NCBI GenBank assembly: GCA_018228665.1
Contig: CP073692.1
Coordinates: forward strand, 2,244,046 to 2,308,045
Length of the DNA stretch: 64,000 bases
From: Faecalicatena sp. Marseille-Q4148
Lineage (GTDB): Bacteria > Bacillota > Clostridia > Lachnospirales > Lachnospiraceae
Reading direction: 5' to 3'
Shown here: positions 58,170-64,000 of the stretch, in pieces
How positions within the stretch are numbered: the first letter of the stretch is position 1
Layout: every line of letters starts with the position of its first letter
The notes under the pieces: generated by a model
The model's database searches: none
The model's input: the letters and a program-made list of their open reading frames with translations, nothing else
What the model was told of the DNA's origin: nothing
Program-made: the position numbers and the translations under genes

Positions 58170-60431
58170 ATGCCAATTATCTTTCATGAACAGTCAAAAG
58201 AATTTCATTTGTACAATCAGAGTATCAGTTATATTTTTAAAGTAATGAAAAATGGACAGCTAGGTCATATTTATTACGGTAAGAAAATTACAGATTGCGA
58301 TGATTTTGGGTATTTAATTGAATATGCAGGAAGAGACATGACTCCGAATTGTTTTGAAGGAAATTACAGATTTTCACTGGAACATTTAAAACAGGAATAT
58401 CCGGCGTATGGTTCAGGAGATATGAGATATCCGGCATTTGAGCTGGAACAGAAAAATGGGAGCAGAACTGTTGATTTTCAGTATAAAGAGCATGTGATTT
58501 TTGCGGGCAAGAAGAAGTTAGAAGGATTGCCGGCTGTGTATACAGAAACGGATTCAGAAGCAGCGACACTTGAAGTGGTACTGGAAGATAAGCTGCTTAA
58601 AACAAAAATCATTCTGTCATATACCATTTTTGAAGCATATCCGGTTATCACAAAACATGTAAAATTCGTATGCGATAATCAGGAAGGAATTACAATTTTA
58701 AATGCAATGAGCGGCTGTCTTGATCTTCCGGACAAAGAATATGAAATGATTGAACTTGCCGGGGCATGGTCAAGAGAACGGCATGTTCAGACGAGAGAGC
58801 TGAATTATGGAACACAGGGCATCTACAGCATGAGAGGCGGAAGCAGTCATCAGTTTAATCCGTTTTTGGCATTGAAACGACGAGAGACAACGGAACGTGC
58901 AGGCGAAGCTATCGGATTTAGCCTTGTATATAGCGGCGATTTTCTGGCACAGGCAGAAGTTGATAATTTTAACGTAACAAGAGTTGTACTTGGAATTCAT
59001 CCGAATGAATTTCGCTGGAAATTAGAAGAAGGAGAATGTTTCCAGACACCGGAGCTTGTTATGGTATATTCCGGAAGTGGATTAAATGGGATGAGTCAGA
59101 CATTTCATGAGCTGTATCGTACAAGACTGGCAAGAGGTCAGTGGAGAGACCGGGTGCGGCCGATTCTTATTAATAACTGGGAAGCCACTTATTTTCAGTT
59201 TGATGAAGAAAAGATTTTGCAGCTGGCAAGTCAGGCGAAGAAAATCGGGATTGAGCTGTTTGTGTTAGATGACGGATGGTTTGGAAAAAGAAATACAGAT
59301 ACCTGTTCTCTCGGCGACTGGTATGTTAATAAAGAAAAGCTTCCGGGAGGAATTAAAGGACTGGCAGAGAAGATTGAGGCAATGGGAATGAAATTTGGTC
59401 TGTGGTTTGAGCCTGAGATGACAAATAAGGACAGTGATTTGTTCCGGGCACATCCGGACTGGCTCCTTGTAGATCTGAGAAGAAATTATTGTCATTGCAG
59501 AAATCAGTATGTACTTGATTTTTCAAAAAAAGAAGTCATAGATTATATTCATCAGCAGATGAGAGAAATTCTCGGATCAGCTCCGGTATCTTATGTAAAA
59601 TGGGATATGAACCGTTCTTTTTCGGAAGTATTTTCCAATGGCAATGACAGTATTTATCAGGGAAAGGTGCGGCATAAATATATTCTCGGTGTATACGAGC
59701 TGTATGAAAGATTGATTCAGGAGTTTCCGCACATTTTATTTGAATCCTGTTCCAGCGGAGGAGCCAGATTTGATCCGGGGATGCTTTACTATGCACCTCA
59801 GGCATGGGCATCAGATGATACGGATGCAGTAGAGCGTATTAAGATTCAGTACGGAACATCAATGGTATATCCGTTAAGCAGTATCGGAAGCCATGTATCT
59901 GCATCGCCAAATCATCAGGTTTTTAGGGACACCCCGTTGGATACAAGAGCAAATGTGGCATATTTTGGAACATTTGGTTATGAGCTTGATATTACAAAAC
60001 TTCCGGAAGAAGAACTGGAAGAAATGAAACGCCAGGTAGCATTTATGAAAGAATATCGGGAACTGATTCAGAAAGGATGGTTCTACCGCCTAAAAAGCCC
60101 ATTTGAACAGCTTTCATCGAATGACAGTTCTTCTGCATGGATGGTTGTTTCAAAAGACCGGAAAGAAGCGCTTGTTGCATATTTCCGTGTACTGCAGCCG
60201 CCGCAGGGAAATTTTCAGAGGATTCAGCTGGAAGGACTTCTTCCGGATCAGAGATATGAAATTACGGAATATGGAAGTTTTGGAGAAAAGACAGAAGAAC
60301 ACCTTCATTACGGAGATGAATTATTGAATGTGGGATTAAGCGTATCAGATTTTTCTTCCGGGCTTCATGATATTTTAAGAGAACAGCAGGGAGATTACTT
60401 TTCAAGATTGTTCAGAATAAAGGCAAAATAA
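58170..60431 (+). CDS. GH36 alpha-galactosidase
   Basis: The 753-residue protein has an N-terminal beta-sandwich (about 1-320), a TIM barrel (about 330-640) and a C-terminal beta domain, the GH36 layout. The nucleophile aspartate lies in YVKWDMNRSFSE and the acid/base aspartate in WASDDTDAVER. LDDGWFGKRN and CSSGGARFD are further active-site markers. It hydrolyses terminal alpha-galactosides such as raffinose or melibiose. No signal peptide, so intracellular. AGGAGG precedes the ATG. No sugar transporter is adjacent; a MATE gene follows. Confidence 0.95.
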   Translation: MPIIFHEQSKEFHLYNQSISYIFKVMKNGQLGHIYYGKKITDCDDFGYLIEYAGRDMTPNCFEGNYRFSLEHLKQEYPAYGSGDMRYPAFELEQKNGSRTVDFQYKEHVIFAGKKKLEGLPAVYTETDSEAATLEVVLEDKLLKTKIILSYTIFEAYPVITKHVKFVCDNQEGITILNAMSGCLDLPDKEYEMIELAGAWSRERHVQTRELNYGTQGIYSMRGGSSHQFNPFLALKRRETTERAGEAIGFSLVYSGDFLAQAEVDNFNVTRVVLGIHPNEFRWKLEEGECFQTPELVMVYSGSGLNGMSQTFHELYRTRLARGQWRDRVRPILINNWEATYFQFDEEKILQLASQAKKIGIELFVLDDGWFGKRNTDTCSLGDWYVNKEKLPGGIKGLAEKIEAMGMKFGLWFEPEMTNKDSDLFRAHPDWLLVDLRRNYCHCRNQYVLDFSKKEVIDYIHQQMREILGSAPVSYVKWDMNRSFSEVFSNGNDSIYQGKVRHKYILGVYELYERLIQEFPHILFESCSSGGARFDPGMLYYAPQAWASDDTDAVERIKIQYGTSMVYPLSSIGSHVSASPNHQVFRDTPLDTRANVAYFGTFGYELDITKLPEEELEEMKRQVAFMKEYRELIQKGWFYRLKSPFEQLSSNDSSSAWMVVSKDRKEALVAYFRVLQPPQGNFQRIQLEGLLPDQRYEITEYGSFGEKTEEHLHYGDELLNVGLSVSDFSSGLHDILREQQGDYFSRLFRIKAK

Positions 60432-60452
60432 AACAGAGAATCAGGTGATAGA

Positions 60453-61808
60453 ATGGAACAGAAACATGATTTCGGAACAGGAAAAGTATCCAGAAATATT
60501 TTAAATCTTGCAATTCCAATGACATTGGCCCAGTTAATCAATCTTATGTATAACATTGTAGACCGAATCTACATCGGACACATTCCGAATGCGTCATCGC
60601 AGGCGCTTACGGGAATCGGACTGACGCTGCCGATGATCACCATTATGATTGCATTTGCCAATCTATTCGGAATGGGAGGCGCGCCGTTATTTTCTATCGC
60701 AAGAGGAGGAAATGAGGAAGAACGTGCCGGAAATATTATGGGGACAACCTGTTCCATGCTGATTCTTTCGGCAGCAGCGCTTATGGCATCCGGATTTCTT
60801 CTGAAACGCCCGCTATTATATTTATTCGGAGCCAGTGACGCCACATTTCCGTATGCAAATGATTATATTAGTATCTACTTGTTAGGAACAGGTTTTGTGA
60901 TGCTGAGTCTTGGTATGAACAGCTTTATCAATGCACAGGGATTTGGAAAGACAGGGATGCTTTCTGTTCTGATTGGTGCAGTTGCCAATATTGTTTTAGA
61001 TCCGATCTTTATCTTTGGATTTCATATGGGGGTAAAAGGCGCTGCGCTGGCAACAGTGATCTCACAGGCCATGTCTGCAGTATGGGTAATTCATTTTCTT
61101 ACAGGCTCAAAGGTACTGATCCGACTGGAACGCCGAAGAATGAAAGTACAGCCAAAGCTTCTGAAAGAGATAGTAGGACTTGGAACATCCGGTTTTGTGA
61201 TGGCGGTAACAAATGGAATCGTACAGATTGTTTGTAATGCGGTTCTGGCCGGGTTCGGCGGAGATATTTATGTTGGTGTTATGACCGTATTAAACTCTGT
61301 GAGAGAAATTACACATTTGCCGGTAACCGGAATTACAAATGGAGCGCAGCCGGTTATAGGATTCAACTACGGTGCAGGAAAATATGATCGTGTAAAAGAA
61401 GCAATCCGTTTTATGTCAGTCGTATGTATTGTGATTACACTTGGAGCATGGGGTCTGGTGGACTTTTTCCCGGAATTTTTTATAAAGATGTTCAGCAGTG
61501 AACGGGCTTTGCTTGAAGCCGGAGTCCCGGCGATGAAAGTATATTTTTTTGGAATTTTTATGATGGCTCTGCAGTTTGCAGGGCAGTCAACCTTTGTCGC
61601 TCTTGGATTTTCCAGACATGCAGTATTTTTTTCTATTTTTAGAAAAGTAATTATCGTTGTGCCGCTGACATTGCTGCTTCCGTATATTGGCGGACTTGGT
61701 GTGATGGGTGTGTTCCTGGCAGAACCAATATCCAATTTTGTAGGAGGAACGGCATGTTTTATGACAATGATTGTGACGGTTAGAAAGAGATTGAGGGAAT
61801 CTATGTGA
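60453..61808 (+). CDS. MATE family efflux transporter
   Basis: The 451-residue protein has twelve membrane helices in two halves (start PMTLAQLINLMYNIVDRIYI; second-half motif PVIGFNYGAGKYDRVKEAIR). It belongs to the DinF/MepA-like group and exports cationic compounds by ion antiport. A weak CAGGTGA site precedes the ATG. It follows the alpha-galactosidase by 21 bases and may share its transcript. Confidence 0.92.
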   Translation: MEQKHDFGTGKVSRNILNLAIPMTLAQLINLMYNIVDRIYIGHIPNASSQALTGIGLTLPMITIMIAFANLFGMGGAPLFSIARGGNEEERAGNIMGTTCSMLILSAAALMASGFLLKRPLLYLFGASDATFPYANDYISIYLLGTGFVMLSLGMNSFINAQGFGKTGMLSVLIGAVANIVLDPIFIFGFHMGVKGAALATVISQAMSAVWVIHFLTGSKVLIRLERRRMKVQPKLLKEIVGLGTSGFVMAVTNGIVQIVCNAVLAGFGGDIYVGVMTVLNSVREITHLPVTGITNGAQPVIGFNYGAGKYDRVKEAIRFMSVVCIVITLGAWGLVDFFPEFFIKMFSSERALLEAGVPAMKVYFFGIFMMALQFAGQSTFVALGFSRHAVFFSIFRKVIIVVPLTLLLPYIGGLGVMGVFLAEPISNFVGGTACFMTMIVTVRKRLRESM

Positions 61809-61847
61809 AAAGAGCATTTTTAGAGAAAGAAGTTCATTGCTGCACTA

Positions 61848-61877
61848 CTTGTCGCCACAATCATTCTGTAATATAAT
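61848..61877 (+). promoter_or_regulatory. Promoter of the fumarase genes with downstream palindrome
   Basis: TTGTCG (61848-61853), an 18-base spacer and TATAAT (61872-61877). A perfect palindrome GCAGCAATTGCTGC (61894-61907) lies near the expected transcription start region and may be an operator. Confidence 0.55.
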
Positions 61878-61927
61878 AAGACCTAGTACGAGAGCAGCAA
61901 TTGCTGCAGAAGGGAAGGTATAGAGAG

Positions 61928-62770
61928 GTGCGAAACATACAGGTAAGTGAAATCACAGAGCGCGTCAGAGAAATGTGTATCAGAGCCAATCATTTTCTTT
62001 CAGAAGATATGGACAGAATTATGAAACAGGCAGAGGCGAATGAAGAATCTCCACTCGGAAAGAAGATTCTTGGACAACTTCAGGAGAACCTGAAAATCGC
62101 AGCAGAAGATATGATTCCAATCTGTCAGGATACAGGAATGGCAGTTGTATTTCTTGAAATCGGACAGGAAGTACATCTGGAGGGTGGACTTCTGGAAGAT
62201 GCGGTAAATGAAGGGGTACGCCGGGGCTATACAGAAGGATATTTGAGAAAATCAGTTGTAAAAGATCCGCTCATCAGAGAAAATACAAATGATAATACGC
62301 CGGCAGTTATTCACTGCAGAATTGTGGCAGGGGATCAGGTAAAAATTACAGTTGCACCGAAAGGATTCGGCAGCGAAAATATGAGCCGTATTTTTATGCT
62401 GAAGCCAGCAGATGGAATAGAAGGTGTGAAGGATGCGATTCTAACAGCTGTGCGGGATGCAGGACCAAATGCATGTCCTCCTATGGTAGTCGGAGTTGGA
62501 ATCGGCGGTACATTTGAGAAATGTGCTCTTATGGCAAAACAGGCATTAACGAGAGAAGCGGGAACACATTCAGAAATTCCATATGTAAAAGAGATGGAAG
62601 AAGAACTTTTGAGAAGAATTAACGGATTGGGAATCGGACCTGGAGGTCTGGGTGGAAGAACGACAGCGCTTGCAGTGAATATCAATACTTATCCGACACA
62701 TATAGCAGGACTTCCGGTGGCAGTAAATATCTGCTGTCATGTAAACCGACATGTGGTAGAAGTGATATAG
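61928..62770 (+). CDS. fumA: Fumarate hydratase class I, alpha subunit
   Basis: The 280-residue protein matches the N-terminal Fe-S domain of class I fumarase/tartrate dehydratase. Candidate cluster cysteines are in MIPICQDTGMA, GPNACPPMVVG and FEKCALM. GTG 61928 is chosen over an in-frame TTG at 61901: it has GGGAAGG upstream and fits the family length. With the beta subunit it interconverts fumarate and malate. The L-tartrate dehydratase alternative cannot be excluded. Confidence 0.9.
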   Translation: MRNIQVSEITERVREMCIRANHFLSEDMDRIMKQAEANEESPLGKKILGQLQENLKIAAEDMIPICQDTGMAVVFLEIGQEVHLEGGLLEDAVNEGVRRGYTEGYLRKSVVKDPLIRENTNDNTPAVIHCRIVAGDQVKITVAPKGFGSENMSRIFMLKPADGIEGVKDAILTAVRDAGPNACPPMVVGVGIGGTFEKCALMAKQALTREAGTHSEIPYVKEMEEELLRRINGLGIGPGGLGGRTTALAVNINTYPTHIAGLPVAVNICCHVNRHVVEVI

Positions 62771-62782
62771 GAGGAAAGAAAG

Positions 62783-63337
62783 ATGGACAGACAGATACGA
62801 GTTCCGATTACAAAAGAAGATGTAAAGAGTCTGAAAGCAGGAGATTATGTATATTTAAGCGGTACGATTTATTCGGCAAGAGATGCAGCTCATAAGAGAA
62901 TGATTGAGACGATCGAAGCAGGAGAAGAGCTTCCGGTAGATCTGACTGGACAGATGATCTATTACATGGGCCCATCTCCGGCGCGAGAAGGACGTCCAAT
63001 TGGCTCTGCAGGACCGACAACAGCGAGCCGTATGGACAAGTATACACCGAAGCTTCTTGATATGGGACTTGCAGGAATGATTGGAAAAGGAAAACGTACA
63101 AAAGAAGTGATTGATGCAGTTGTCCGCAATACTTCCGTATATTTTGCAGCAGTGGGCGGAGCAGGAGCGCTTTTGTCTAAATGTATTAAAAAGGCAGAAG
63201 TGGTTGCCTATGACGATCTTGGCACAGAAGCAATCCGTCGTCTGGAAGTAGAGAATCTTCCGGCAATTGTTGTAGTAGATTGTGAAGGTAATAATCTTTA
63301 TGAAACAGCCATTTTAGAATATCAGACAGAAAAATAA
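62783..63337 (+). CDS. fumB: Fumarate hydratase class I, beta subunit
   Basis: The 184-residue protein matches the C-terminal domain of class I fumarase (LSGTIYSARDAAHKRM, YMGPSPARE, GSAGPTTASRMDKYTP). It completes the active site with the alpha subunit encoded 12 bases upstream. AGGAGG precedes the ATG. Confidence 0.92.
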   Translation: MDRQIRVPITKEDVKSLKAGDYVYLSGTIYSARDAAHKRMIETIEAGEELPVDLTGQMIYYMGPSPAREGRPIGSAGPTTASRMDKYTPKLLDMGLAGMIGKGKRTKEVIDAVVRNTSVYFAAVGGAGALLSKCIKKAEVVAYDDLGTEAIRRLEVENLPAIVVVDCEGNNLYETAILEYQTEK

Positions 63338-63362
63338 AAGAACAGAAGGGATATAGCGGGCA

Positions 63363-64000
63363 ATGAAAAGAATTTTAATCATGGTACTTCGCAATATTAT
63401 ACTGGTACCGTTTATGTGGGTAAAACTATGCTATCATGCATCCCATGTACAGAAGTATACAGAAGAACAGCATTATAAAATGCTGCGGTTTATTACAAAA
63501 CGAGCGAATATCGGTGGAAATGTAACAATAGAAACATACGGTGAAGAAAATATCCCGAAACAATCAGGATTTATGTTTTTTCCGAATCATCAGGGAATGT
63601 ATGATGTTTTGGCCATTGTTGCATCCTGTCCGAAACCATTTTCTGTTGTAGCAAAAAAAGAAGTGGGAAACGTACCATTTTTAAAACAGGTATTTGCCTG
63701 TATGAGGGCATTTTTGATTGACAGAGACGATCTGAGACAATCAATGCAGGTAATTATGGATGTAACGAAAGAAGTGCAGGGAGGAAGAAACTATCTAATC
63801 TTCGCAGAAGGAACACGCTCAAAAGAAGGAAATAAGGTAAATGAATTTAAAGGCGGAAGTTTCAAGGCAGCAACCAAAGCAAAATGCCCAATTATACCGG
63901 TGGCGCTGATAGATGCTTACAAACCATTTGACACAAACAGTACTGCACCTGTAACAGTGCAGGTACATTTTCTTCCGGCAATAGAATATGATGAATATAA
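63363..64000 (+). CDS. plsC: 1-acyl-sn-glycerol-3-phosphate acyltransferase-like (PlsC), 3' cut by window
   Basis: The frame opens at ATG 63363 and is still open at the window end (212 codons seen). An N-terminal hydrophobic segment (ILIMVLRNIILVPFMWV) is followed by the acyltransferase motifs FFPNHQGMYDVL (an N-H-x4-D variant), FLIDRDDLRQS and FAEGTRSKEGN, and PIIPVALID. It acylates lysophosphatidate in phospholipid synthesis. It lies 25 bases after the fumarase genes. Confidence 0.9.
   Translation, partial: MKRILIMVLRNIILVPFMWVKLCYHASHVQKYTEEQHYKMLRFITKRANIGGNVTIETYGEENIPKQSGFMFFPNHQGMYDVLAIVASCPKPFSVVAKKEVGNVPFLKQVFACMRAFLIDRDDLRQSMQVIMDVTKEVQGGRNYLIFAEGTRSKEGNKVNEFKGGSFKAATKAKCPIIPVALIDAYKPFDTNSTAPVTVQVHFLPAIEYDEY

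Overview
The window looks like a chromosome segment of a low-to-moderate GC Gram-positive gut anaerobe, most likely a Lachnospiraceae (Clostridia). The pointers are the replication-origin gene order, DUF3881 and DUF4446 genes beside serS and spo0J, a two-subunit Fe-S fumarase, an EFR1-type ferredoxin, and the carbohydrate genes. The species is not determined.

Left arm (1-20 kb): metabolic genes. It holds the end of a MATE exporter, an Hsp20 chaperone behind a CIRCE-like operator, and a LicR-controlled lactose/cellobiose-type PTS operon that ends in a stand-alone MgsA/RarA C-terminal-like protein. A GH95 fucosidase is divergent from licR. An EamA exporter and a YtcJ-type amidohydrolase follow, then an HdeD-like membrane protein with a radical SAM gene broken by one TAA codon. 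Next come a type 4 uracil-DNA glycosylase, a dehydrogenase-like protein lacking catalytic residues, a phosphoesterase, a flavoredoxin/HxlR pair, an EFR1 protein and a cation/proton antiporter.

Accessory region (20-32.5 kb): a decayed, mobile-element-rich stretch. It has an opp ATPase remnant, a membrane-anchored XRE regulator, a response regulator/histidine kinase/FtsX-type ABC cassette, a two-gene AAA-ATPase plus TOPRIM/RloB-like pair (candidate antiphage system), remnants of YjbR and ParB genes, and a frameshifted ISL3-type IS. It ends beside a tRNA-Arg(CCU).

Origin region (32.5-58 kb): serS, DUF4446, parB and parA with perfect parS sites, mnmE-mnmG-rsmG, and rpmH-rnpA-yidD-yidC-jag on the minus strand. 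The DnaA-box region follows, then dnaA-dnaN-S4-recF-gyrB-gyrA on the plus strand. Genes point away from the origin on both sides. An IS1634-type element has inserted between an acetyltransferase and an alpha/beta hydrolase. It is bracketed by a 150-bp direct repeat that duplicated a parS site and the hydrolase promoter; this is the most striking structure in the window.

Right end (58-64 kb): a GH36 alpha-galactosidase, a MATE exporter, fumarase alpha and beta subunits, and a PlsC-type acyltransferase cut by the window edge.
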